Positions 10,036 through 22,907 of a stretch of DNA of 64,000 nt are shown here, one piece after another. The DNA comes from Falciphora oryzae (Eukaryota; Ascomycota; Sordariomycetes; Magnaporthales; Magnaporthaceae), in NCBI GenBank assembly GCA_000733355.1, contig JNVV01000028.1:248001-312000 (forward strand). The letters are read 5' to 3'. The notes beneath the pieces were generated by a model. The model was given only the letters and a program-made list of their open reading frames with translations, was not told the origin of the DNA and ran no database searches. How positions within the stretch are numbered: the stretch's first letter is position 1; every line of letters starts with the position of its first letter. Position numbers and translations under genes: made by a program.

Positions 10036-10546
10036 ATGCGGCTAGCGGAGGCCATTCTCCCCGGCAATGGAGGGAATGAAATGGTAAGTGGATGACATGG
10101 AGGTGGACGTGTTTGCCCATTCGTGCCTTTTCGGGATGCCTGCTTACCCCATGGGGGAACCGGGGTTTTAGCCAGTCTGGCAGCAAGTCAAGCTGGGGCA
10201 AAACAGGCTGGCAGAGTCGTTTGACGGGACTGCCAGAGAAAAGGGAGCTGCACCTGGACAACGGTGCGGCCTCCCCGCGGACGAGAGCTACCCCGGTCGC
10301 TGGGGGCTGGCGGCCATCTTGACGACCGTGAACTTCTTGACGCTTCTGCTTGTGTTCGGCCCTGGCGACGTCGGCGTCGAACCGAGTACGCACCCGACTG
10401 GGACGGAAAGCCCCGAGGTCTATGATGGGTCAGCATGGGCACTTGCCGTTTTCTTTCCGAGCACAGGTGCAGGAGGAACTGTATTGGACGTCACCATCAT
10501 GATAACGGCAGAATTATCTGCCTCCAGAGAGGCATTCGACAAATAA
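10036..10546 (+). CDS. small hypothetical protein with one hydrophobic segment
   Basis: Two frame-compatible exons, 10036-10083 and 10172-10546, are joined by an 88-nt intron with a good GTAAGT donor and TTTTAG acceptor. Exon 2 is open for 125 codons to TAA and includes GRWGLAAILTTVNFLTLLLV, a likely membrane segment, followed by an acidic/Ser-Thr region. The frame is open upstream to 9874, overlapping the end of the HNH gene, so the start is uncertain; 10036 is the nearest ATG after that gene. No family was recognised. It could be a 3' alternative exon set of the HNH gene. Confidence 0.35.
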
Positions 10547-11356
10547 GATGTATGGACTGTGACGCCGCCCAGGCGGACGCCGGTTATGTTTTGTGGCTGG
10601 AGCTTGGTCTTTGTCCGCGCTAAGGCAGCACTGGAGAGTACCTAGTTAGCTTACCCGCTCTATCTGCTAAGTAATCCGAGCACCTAGCTTGAGGCGACGA
10701 GTGCCTCTCTCTTTGAGAACGCAGGGAGCCTGGTCCAGATTTGTGTGCTAAAGGTATAGATCTATTCGCCGCTACTGATGAACCGTTTCTGCGCCCAGCC
10801 AAGGTTGCAACTGGCAATATGGCACGTTGAGGGATCTAGATGGTATATCCACACTCTCCGCCCCTCAGGGGCTCACCAGCTCATCCAGAGATCTGCCGCT
10901 ATTCGATGCAAGCGCGAATGTAGGCATCATACAATAAGAAAAGAATATAAGCACGAATAAACCAAGCTAAGCTCCCTGGATCCGTTCGTGGTATCGAGGG
11001 GCTGCCTTGCAAGGCCGACGACGCCGCATGACTCCCTGTGATGATCCCCCCGCCTCGTTGCAATAATGCTTGACCAACCCAGATATATCGTAACACTAGC
11101 TCGGGGAGGCGCTCAATCCCCTGGTTGCACGCTTCCATCGGCAAGTTCCAAGCCAAAACTCCGTCCCGGCCGCACCACCACCAAAAACGCCTGTCGTGTA
11201 GCGCCAGTACTCCATGCAGCCCCTTGTCTTCTTCCCAAAAAAAAAAATCCTACTATTCATATCGCAGGAAGAAGTGTCGTTGACGAGACAAAGATGCTGT
11301 CTGCATATCCTCCGCCCCTCCATAATGCGGTATTGCGCACCGCCCAAAGTAACCCG
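10547..11356. other. intergenic, no gene seen
   Basis: Only short overlapping frames with no family resemblance. The part nearest 11356 should be the 3' UTR and terminator of the bHLH gene on the minus strand. Confidence 0.5.
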
Positions 11357-12907
11357 CTAGCTGTAGGCGCGGGCCGCTTGCCTCAGCTCCTCGTTGCCTC
11401 GCAAGATCTCCTCGAGCCAGTCGGCCGCCATCGTCAGCATAGTGCTCTTGCTGAAGCCGCCGCCCTTGAGGCCGGGCACCAGGTCGCAGAGGTCGTCGAA
11501 GCCCTCCTTTATCAAGGTCCGTCGCTTCTGCTCGCTCTTGATGTGGTTTTCCCGCTTCTGCTCGTCCGTGAGGTTCTCCCGCGGCGGCTTGGGGACGCCG
11601 TTCGCGTTGGACTTGCGCCGTTTGCCCGCTGCGACCTCCGACGTTGGTGTTTCGGTCGCGCTGACGTCTGCCTTGGTCTTTCGTTTCCGGGCGGGCTTTG
11701 GTGTTGCAGATTGCGGCTCTTCCTCCTCCTGCTCCACCTCCTCGGCCTCCTCCTTGGCTTTGCTCTTCCGTCGTTTCCGTGGCGGGGCGGTGGTGTCTGG
11801 CTCGGTCTTGATCTGGACGGGAAGGGGCCGTGACTTGGGCTTCAGCGGCGAAATCGGGCGAGCGGCGACGGGGCTCGAGGGGCGTGTGGTGGCGGCGCTG
11901 CGGCTGACTTCGAAGCACTCAATATACTTTAGGCGCTCGGTCTCGAGGGCCTCACCAGTTTCCTTGGTCGAGTTGGGGACAAAGCCGACTTTGTTGAAGC
12001 TCGAGTCGGAACCCCAGCGCACCTCGACCGTCGGGGGGTTGTTCGGCCTGGGCGGTGTCGGTGCCGTCTGCCTCACGCCGCCCTGGCTGTTGAAGACCAT
12101 CTCCGGATAGGCACGATCGTGCTCCTCCACTATGGGGGCCTGGGAGCCGCGCCGGTTCCCGTCTCTATAGGCGACGACGCTATGATTTTGAACGTGTTCA
12201 ACTGGGGCCTCGAGCGATACGCTACGGCCATACGAGTTGTGGTTATTCGAAGTGTTTCCATGACTGTGGGGTCTTTGCATGGAGCTGTTCTGGAGGAGCG
12301 TGGCAGCGGCGAGCACATCGGCAGGGGTATGCTCTAGCTCGAGCTCGAGATGTGAGGGCTGCTGTTGCTGGTGTTGATGGTGCTGACGTTGTTGTGGTGG
12401 CGGGGGTGGCGGCGGGGGAACCGACTGGACCTGGGGCGGAGGAGGCGGTGGCATCAAGGCCGAGGGACTCGACAGCGGCTCGAAGGTCACATTGGTGAGG
12501 CTGTGGATTGGGGAGCCGAGACCGAGTCCGGGGTGCTGACCAAAGGTGGTAGCGGTGCCCATGAACTGCGGGGGTAGACTCAGCCAGTCCTCGCTGAAGT
12601 TGAGGCCCTCGCCGAAAGAGGTCCCGGCAAAGTGGTCCGAGGTCATGTCCTCGAAGAAGCTGTTGAGAAACCTGGCATCGTTCTCGTTGAGGAGCGGAGC
12701 TCCGGGGGCGGGCTCGGGGGCATCGAGAAATAGGAATTCCTGGCTCGGATCGAGAGTGTCTGCGGAATGCCCGTAGCGGCCTGGTCAGCGGCGGCGAAAT
12801 GAGCAAGACACTTTGCCGCAGGGAGAGGAGCGCCACTTACATCCGAACGGAAGGTCGGGGTCTGACGGCTGCGTCGAACCCATCCTGGGACGTTGGATGG
12901 CTAGCAT
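11357..12907 (-). CDS. basic helix-loop-helix transcription factor
   Basis: Exons 12907-12841 and 12759-11357 give 489 aa; the 81-nt intron has a GTAAGT donor and CCGCAG acceptor. Residues 1-430 are low-complexity (Pro, Gln, His and Ser runs) as in activators. The bHLH domain is at the extreme C-terminus: the basic region ENHIKSEQKRRTLI carries the H..E...R triad that predicts CACGTG (class B) E-box binding. Then come helix 1 (EGFDDLCDLVPGL), a loop and helix 2 (KSTMLTMAADWLEEILRGNE). A second in-frame ATG at 12883 (MGSTQPSD) is an alternative start. The domain position and short tail resemble Ino4/Myc-type fungal bHLH proteins. Target genes cannot be inferred. Confidence 0.85.
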
Positions 12908-15538
12908 GGGTGCGAGTTGTCTGTCCGCGTCGCTGCTCCGGGGCGGGTGGTGTCGTCGAGACCAGGAGCGGGCAGGGCAGAGGCTACCGGCGCGCGGGTG
13001 CGACAGCAGTCATGGCCCAAGCAGCTGCGCCGGGGAGCGGTTCGAGGGGGCTCGTCGCAGGCGGGCTTCGTCGGCAGCCTGGCGGCGTTCAGAGGCGCAG
13101 CGGGGAGCGGGGAGGGAGCTAGACTTGGTCGAGCGCAGCCAACGTGGTGGTGGCAGCAAAAATCCTCAAGTCGATATCACCAGGCGGTGGCTGGAGAGCG
13201 CTGTTGGCGTTGCTGGTGTTTTTTTGAGGGAGGAGGCGGTAGTGGGGTCTGTGGTGTGTTTCTGGGGCATGTGATAATTAAAATAAAAACAATGCGCAGC
13301 TTCGCAACCGCAGTCGCCAAGCGGGTGACCGAATTATTAGGTATTGTCGTAAACCTGACCAGCTCAAGACCAGATTCTGACAGCAGAAATATGAAAAGGA
13401 GCCGGGCCAATAAAGCAATGGGAATAGAGAGGAATAAAAATTCACAAATCGTGATTCTTTTCCCTTTCCCCCTGCCCAAGTGTTTTTGCCGCTGGATGGA
13501 AATTCAATAGTGGATCAGCGCCAAACCACCCTGCTTGAAGTGACAGCACGTAGTATTTATTGATCTGATGGCAGAAAGGCGCTTTGAAGAGCGCAAAGCA
13601 CTACGCTTGCACTTTGAAGTCGACAATGGCCTTTCTAAGAGAGGGTAGGAAAAAAAAAATCAGAGGGCTGAAAGCAAGAAGGCGGGCCAGTCTTGGGAAG
13701 CGTTTGCACGCAAGCCTTGCCACGCGAAAAGCCTGGGGTAATTAGATGGGCTGTGGGGAAGGCAGCGGGCGACCGACTGACTTGGGCAGTCTGGCCGCCT
13801 CCAACCCATTTAATTTCTTGCGGGCATCGATGCCTGAAGCACGACAGCCGCTGTGACTCGCGGGAGCCAGATCCGAAGGCTGGCCACCGAAGCCGCCGTG
13901 ATTATCTGCACCCTGACCGCCTGGCCAGCACCCGCGATGGGTGAAGGCGGACAAAAGGCGCCCTCTCACCGCGCAGTACGGCATACGCGCGGCGTGTACG
14001 CCTTACGGGCAAGGGCAGCTCTTGGGGGGTTTCATTGAAAAAGGCCCGCCCCTGCAGTCCGACTTGAATCTTGCAGCCCCATCCCGCTCCAGTCTTGGAA
14101 GCCGAGAGGCCCCGGCTTGGGACCGTGGGCACCAGACTCCGCCTCGTTTGATGCATCATCACATGCTAAATCCAGTCTGGCTGCCCGCGTGAGCTCCACG
14201 GTGGACCCCGCGACCTGGGCCCATTCCATTCCAGTCGCGTCCATGATGGCAGCAAATCCCCCTGCGCGATGCGTTCGTGCGCTCTGTGCGAGCCACGCTA
14301 GCGACGCGGGCGGCGAGCATCACAGGTGTCTATTGATGCGGTGCTGGCGGCCTCTGTTCCCTGAGTAACTATCCCGAGCTCAATATATAAACCGCCAGAT
14401 TGGGAACGCCTCTCTGCCGTCGAGGTGCGTCGCATCACAGGGCTCCATCACCCGTGGCGGCGGGAAGGCAGAAAGCCACGAGGCGTTGTGACATGATGAC
14501 ATACCTTGCACAGCTGCCCAATCCGGTAAATAAGGGAGCTCAGGCTATCAGGCTGGTCTAAGAGCTCGTCTAGCGCGAGAGAAGAGTACTCGTCGCCAAA
14601 AGACACCTCGAGTTGCCATCCAGCAAGAACGCGGAAAAACGGCATTGCAACTTGTATCGTTTCACTCATATTTCCTCGGTCCATCTCCCGATACTTTCTC
14701 TTCCTTTGATTTAGTTAGAGCCCTTTCAAGTCGTGGTGGTGCTGCCCCAGGTCTCGTTCCAGAACCTCGGTCAGGACCCCACACATCCTTCGTCGGCCTA
14801 TCCTTGTCGCATCGATCTCGGGACTGTGAGCGCCTGCACATGTATCATACCTGCGCCAGAAAGCAACGCCTCGGCTGCCTGCACGGTCTGTACGACAAGC
14901 CACCCGTCTGTTGTCCGCCAACAGAGAAGGAAAGGCTCCGATCAAAACGAACAGGCCGTCATTGCAAGCAACGCGGAGCCAATCGGACGTTGCTAGGTTT
15001 GGCCGAGATACAAGACAAAAACTAGCGCGAGTCTAAGCGCATGACGCGCCGCTGCACTCACTCCATCCGCACCTGCCCCCTCGGTCCGGCTGTTTGATGC
15101 CTCGCCGACGCCACACCCAGCTGGAATAACCTGATCCGTCGTTGAGCCCATCCGTGATTGGCCCGTGGAGTCAGCCCTCGCCTTTGCCAGCCGGCTGCCA
15201 TCGTCCATCCCAACAGCGAGCCCTCTCTGACTAACATCTCGCCGACGCGTTTGCGCACGCCACACATCAGCCCAGCTTGGCTCTTTTTCTCCCTAACGCT
15301 GCACGGCGCACCTGGACGCAGCCAATCCCGCCCCAACGTCCGCAAGCTTTCATCAACACTTGCCCGGGCTCGTCTCAACCGAACCTCCCCAGCTTCCATC
15401 CTGTGGCCCTCCTGCCTTGGGCTCCCTGCTCTGGCGTCCCGCCATCCTGCCTCAACATCCCCGGGGCCGGGTCGACTGCGGTGGCCGATCTGACCGTGGC
15501 CCCTGAGTAGTCGCCGTCCATCTCGTAGTCCCGAGCTG
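12908..15538. other. long intergenic region, no gene seen
   Basis: Roughly 2.6 kb with only patchy overlapping frames and no recognisable domain. The half next to 12907 should hold the promoter and 5' UTR of the bHLH gene. The pyrimidine-rich half before 15538 should serve the TMEM135-like gene. A TATATAA stretch lies near 14384 but cannot be tied to a transcript. Confidence 0.5.
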
Positions 15539-17255
15539 ATGGCGCGGCATGTCGAGGCCTCCAGGGCCCCTGACAGGGCGGCAAGGGACCGCAGCGTGCC
15601 GCCGCTGCTGAGGCCCATGGTGCGAGCCTACGCTTTGGGTTACGGCTCCTCCGTGGCGCCCCGCGTCCTCACGCTGGTTATCCAGACCTTTGCGAGGAGG
15701 CGGAATCTCAAGAACACGGCGCAACAGCCCCGGCCTCCCTTTCTCCGCGCCCTTGTCCACATCTTGTGTGGTGGCCTAGACCCGCAGAGGTTTCCTACCT
15801 TCTGCGCGCTCCTAGTTGGCGGCACCACGCTACTCCAGGCACGTAATTGCCTTGCCCGCATGGTCACAGTGTTCTAAGCCCAGGCCTTGCTCTAAAACTA
15901 CTGTGCTTCGTGCAGGTGCCTCTAAGTCGTTTGATCGACAAGTTACTGCAGGCCTTATCAGAACCGACCCGGACGAGGTATGCACTTGGAGCCTCTCCGG
16001 CCTAATCTCAACACCGCCATCCATAAAGGGGTGTTTGTGAACCATATTTCTGACGCCCTTCGTTTTCTCATGCAGGATTTCACGATGGCTTGCGGCCTTT
16101 GTGGCAGCCTGGTGCAGCCTGCGAGTCCTCCAGTCCAAGCATAGCCCAGCCTTCACCGACGTGACCGCGCCCTCGGCGGAAGCTGGGTCGGCGGTGACGG
16201 TACACTGGGCTGGGCGCACGCTGGATCTGACCCTCTTTGCCGCCACCAGAGCCGTCGACGTGATGGTAGGCGAGCTGTGGTCTCAACGAAGGAGTCGACG
16301 AGTGGCCACCGGCAAGTGGACAGCGGTATGGGCATCTTGATATCCACCTTCCACCCTGACTTGATCCGGATACTGACCAGTTTGTCGCCGATTGTCACAG
16401 GCCGAGCGTCTCGTGGAAAGGACCACGGACCCGGCCATATTTGCAGCAGCGTGTGCTGCTATAATGTGGGCCTGGATCTATCTCCCCGACCGTCTTCCCC
16501 CGGGGTACAACAAATGGATAGGGGCCGCGGCCGCCGTCGACGTGCGGCTGCTCGAGGCGCTTAGGCGATGTAGGAGCGGCGAGCTGCTCTACGGCCAGGA
16601 CAACGGGCAGGCATCCCTGCTGCGGGCCATGTGCGCCGACTATAAATGGCCGCTCCATTGGGGCGACCCGAGCCAATCGGTGCCGTTCCCCTGCGAGATG
16701 GTGCACATGGGCGCGGGCCCTTCGTGCGAGCGGCACGCGCTCAGCCGCTTCTACCGCTCCTGGCGCTGGTCCATGGCGACCTACATGCCACTAAACCTGC
16801 TGCTGGTGGCCCGCAACCCGAGCCTGCGGTCCCTGGCCCTGGCCGCCGTCGCGGCGTCGCGCTCCTCGGCGTTCCTGGGCACCTTCATCACGCTCTTCTA
16901 CTACGGCGTCTGCCTCGCCCGCACGAGGCTCGGCCCGTCCCTCCTGGTCCGCGGCGACCGGGACCTGGCGGCGCGGCAGCGCATCGACGGCGGGCTCTGC
17001 GTCGGGACCGGGTGCGCGCTGTGCGGCTGGAGCATCCTGATCGAGCACGCGGGCCGCAGGAAGGACATGGCGCTGTTCGTGGCGCCCCGGGCCCTGGCCA
17101 CCTTCTTCCCCAGGCGCTACCCGCTCGACAAGCAGTGGAGGGAGACGCTGGTGTTTGCGGTCAGCACGGCTGTTGTCTTCACCTGCGCGCTGGAGAACCA
17201 GCCCCGGGTCCGGGGCGTTCTAGGAAACGTGCTCGGCTCGGTGCTGAAGGCGTGA
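15539..17255 (+). CDS. TMEM135-like integral membrane protein
   Basis: Exons 15539-15838, 15916-15977, 16076-16325 and 16401-17255 give 488 aa. The family pattern is clear in the last exon: EMVHMGAGPSCERHALSRF, then a hydrophobic span SSAFLGTFITLFYYGVCLAR, then CGWSILIEHAGRRKDMALFV and PRALATFF. Family members are multi-pass proteins linked to peroxisomes, mitochondria and lipid stores; the fungal role is little known. Intron 1 is best read as GC-AG (CAG|GCACGT), because this gives TTLLQVPLSRLIDKLLQAL. A GT donor four bases downstream instead gives an unfamiliar sequence. The start is the first in-frame ATG and is less certain than the rest. Confidence 0.8.
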
Positions 17256-18515
17256 TTCTCGCGTAGTGGTCGTCACCACCAAGCGATGTACTATGTACGA
17301 GGAACAAGGTCTTGCATTGCTCTCCCAAGCATTCCAGGCCTAGCTTACTCGAGATTTGCTGTCGTTTAGTTCAAAGACGTTTGTTAGAAAATTAGTGTAG
17401 GTTAAGAAGGGATTGGGTGATTACACCAAATAAACAAACTGAAGGATTCACCATGAACTTGGGTAGCATACCACCTAAAGAACGAAGGAATCCTCGTCAT
17501 TACTATGAAAGTCGAGGTGATAAGCGTAAAAAGGTCTCATTTCGGGTGATAATTTCCCATCGTCGTTCTTCCGCCTCCCCAGATGCCGCCCCCGCGTTTA
17601 TGCACGTGCCCCTTCGCGGGGTGCCCAATAAGAACCGGGTAATTGACGAGGGCGATCAGTCAGAATTTCCTTCAAAGTCAACCCTCCGTATCGGCGTCTC
17701 AAACCCACCCGACCCCTTGCTACATTACGTAGCCCTCCAGGTCAGGCATCCTGATTCTGTCCCCGGTTGCCAGGAGCCGGGACCGACTGCCAGCTCACTC
17801 GAATTGAGTTAGAACTTGGACTCTTTGCTCCTGTCAATTCCACGCCGAGTGCCTGGCACATGTCCATGCGGTCGGGCTCAAGGGGCGGCCTGCCCCAATT
17901 AGGAAGTATGCTTGTAAATCTGGAGAGAGGCTCGGGCTGGTGCTGCTCCCGTAACAACATTCAGGAGACCGCGATGTAACCCACGCTGAGAAAACTGGAA
18001 GGGAGAACTTACCTGATGGGTAGTAGATTCTAAATGAATTCCATCGGTATGCCAATGGCTGGAAATATCTTTTCATGTGGCAAAGCTTCAGACCATCTTT
18101 GCCGCACAGTGCAGTGTTGATGCAGCCCCGCACCCGCGACCGGTCTCGGCATCAATGTGATGGAATGATCCTCCTCGCCTTTCCATTGGGTCGTGCGCAG
18201 TGCAGCTTTGCATGGCTCCCCACTCTCAGGAACTGCTTGAACTTTTTTTTTTGGCGCTGGATTTTGTATGACTCGAATCGAAAGCTGTTCTTCCTCGTCC
18301 CATCTTTCTCTCCCCAACTTCAATATCCAACTCTCTGTGAATACTGGTCAATTCCTCCTGACCGCCCCTTGCCGAGAAGACCTCTCACGGCACCATTGAC
18401 CCCTCACTCCCCATTGACACCGGACCAGACGTCCTCGTGCTCCCGCCACCCTCGCCGCCGCTCCAGAGCACCGCCCCAGCCGCCTCGCCTCCTCGACCGC
18501 CGCCGCTTCCTCGAA
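17256..18515. other. intergenic, no gene seen
   Basis: The first part is comparatively A/T-rich (17340-17560) and has a 131-codon frame (17417-17812) with no family resemblance and biased against normal codon use. The part next to 18515 is C/T-rich and is the probable promoter and leader of the homocitrate synthase gene. Confidence 0.45.
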
Positions 18516-20748
<2,233 letters not shown>

Positions 20749-21151
20749 GACTAGACATCACCGACATGATGAGTGGGGGGTACAATTGCATTTGACACTC
20801 ACCGGTTATTGCGCCGATGAAGTGGAAAAACAGGAAAACAAAAGGGGCGCCAAAAAATCTAGTGTTTTGGGAAGGCAAACCAAAAAGTATCATACCAGGT
20901 TCAGGATTGCGTTTCTTTATTTTTGCTTGGTATCTAAATCGCTTAGCTACCTGCCATTTAAGATATGAGAATGATTTTTACGTTAAGAAAACTACTGTTG
21001 AGGTTTACGCGGCACGCTCATGGTGTAAGATGGGTTGAGTGGTGAATTTAAGATACGAAGGGCAAAAGTGAAACGTCGGTTAAAATTAAACTCATGTGAA
21101 ATCGAAGGAGTTGTGCTCAAATTATCATGACAACGACGAGGAGTAGGTATC
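20749..21151. other. convergent intergenic spacer
   Basis: This 400-bp spacer separates the converging homocitrate synthase and GET2 genes and turns A/T-rich after about 20930. It should hold both terminators. No gene is seen. Confidence 0.5.
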
Positions 21152-22295
21152 TTATTGCCCAAGGTTACAAAAACTGCAGGACTGAAGCCAGGAGCTCACG
21201 CCAAGTATGAAGACGCAAACCAAGAGGTCGGACCTGACGGTGGAGAAGATCTGACCGTAGCGCAGGACGGACTCGGCATAACCCCTAAAAGGGCCGGGCA
21301 GGAAGCTGGCGATGGTCCAGACGATGCCCGTGGGCGGGGGCCTGGCGCGGTCGAGGAAGAAGCGGGACGTGATGAGGACGGCCTCGGCGGTGGCGAAGCC
21401 CCAGAAGAACAGGTGCCTCCGCTCGGCGTCGCCGTCGAGCAGGTCCGGGATGCCGTCGGCGGCGGCCTGGGCGGCGCGGTCGCGGGTCTCGCGGGTGCCC
21501 GTGAAGTTGCTGAACAGCACCACGTACAGGCCCAGGCCCAGGGCGACGGCCAGGTGGAGCAGGCGCCAGGCGACGGCGTACGTGTCGGCGGGTGGTGGGG
21601 TTGCTGCTGCGGCTTGTTGCGGGGTGGTGCCCATCATACCGGGCGGGAAGGCGCCGGCTGCGAAGGGGTTGCCGCTGGGGCCGCCTGGCATGCCGCCGCC
21701 CATCATCTGCGAGAGCAGCTTCATCATGGGGTCCTCGGCGTCGGCGTCGGCGCCGGGCGGGCCGGGCGAGGGCGAGGCGCCGGCGCCTCCGGCTCGCGGG
21801 TCGAGGCCGAGCATCAGCTGGCGCAGCTGGGCCTCGGACAGGTCGGCCGACGGCGGTGGTGCCGGGGACGAGTCGGCGGGCCGGCGCGGGGTGGCGCGCG
21901 GGGCGTAGTAGTGCTCCGAGATGTCGACCTCGGCCGGGTCCGCGTCCTCGGCGGTTGCTGCTGCTGGTGATGCTGCTGCGGCGCTGGATGGCTGCTCCGA
22001 GGTCGCTGCTGGCTGAGGGATCGGGTCTGGTGGGAGGTTTTTGGTGTTAGCTTGACTGGCTGCCTCGTAGATACCCAACCGCCTATATATCGAGGCCCAG
22101 GACGCAGTGAGGGGTTTCGAAATGTGTACCTCTCTGCAGGCCGCCGCCAAGACCGGTAATCTTGTTCAGCCGTGCGCTGCCGCCAGCCTTGATCTTGGCC
22201 TCCCTGCGCTCCTTGCGTATCCTCGCCTGCTCCGCCGCCCTGGCGGCCGCAGCGTCCTCGGGGGACGTGGCGCCGGTGCCGACGCCTTCGGTCAT
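21152..22295 (-). CDS. GET2: GET2-like subunit of the tail-anchored protein insertase
   Basis: Exons 22295-22130 and 22026-21152 give 346 aa; the 103-nt intron has a GTACAC donor and GCTAAC branch site. The N-terminus carries the Get3-binding signature RIRKERREAKI followed by KAGGSARLNKITGLGG, diagnostic of Get2 in filamentous fungi. A long Ala/Pro/Gly-rich linker with MMKLLSQMMGGGMPGG follows. Three hydrophobic spans then come: AVAWRLLHLAVALGLGLYVV, HLFFWGFATAEAVLITSRFF and LLVCVFILGVSSWLQ. Together with Get1 it receives tail-anchored proteins from the Get3 ATPase at the ER membrane. The gene converges on homocitrate synthase. Confidence 0.85.
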
Positions 22296-22907
22296 GATTG
22301 CCCGTTGTTGTGCGCTTTTGCCGAATGAGGTGGCCGAATGTGGGGGTTGAGTGTTGTTGTCGGCGGATTGATTTTTTTGTGCTTCCGGCTGAGATCCCAC
22401 CAGAAGCAAAGTATTTCGGACTGCTGGCTTGTTGGGGTATTGTCAAGGTGGTGTGAGCTGGCGGGGAGAGGAAAGGTCTGGGGGCGCGAGCTTCAATGTG
22501 CACCTATGAGGTTGCTACACCTGTTGCGGACAGCGGGTGGGGTGGTGTTTCTCTCGCTAGGCGCGTTAGACGCGTTAGCCGACGGACCAGGGTTAGGGGT
22601 AGATCTGATTGTCAATCCTTCGCAAGGAAAATACACATACTAGCAACAAGCCTACCAGCCGTTTTTGGGATTTGTAAATACGAATTCTAACAAGAATTAA
22701 CCTTCTTTCGTTGCGTCGTTCTTTGCGTCTGGCTTTGGGTAGAATTGCAGAAATGAGAGGGAAAAAAAAAAAAAAAAATAGGAATGCAACTAACCCTCCG
22801 GTCTCTTGTAGCCAACAAGATGAGCTTCCACTCGCATCTGGCCCAGGCTTGCCAAAGGCCTGTTGTCCGAGACAACCATTCCCCACTTCAAGAGCCCCGT
22901 ACACCCG
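22296..22907. other. intergenic, no gene seen
   Basis: Promoter and leader side of GET2, with an A16 tract near 22761. Only overlapping short frames; nothing recognisable. Confidence 0.5.

Noticed and set aside
11066..11833. 255-codon plus frame opposite the bHLH gene
   Set aside because: It is the antisense shadow of the real C-terminal coding region.
12799..13510. Plus-strand frames upstream of the bHLH gene
   Set aside because: Mutually overlapping, Arg/Gly/Ser-rich, no start context or domain; they overlie the bHLH leader.
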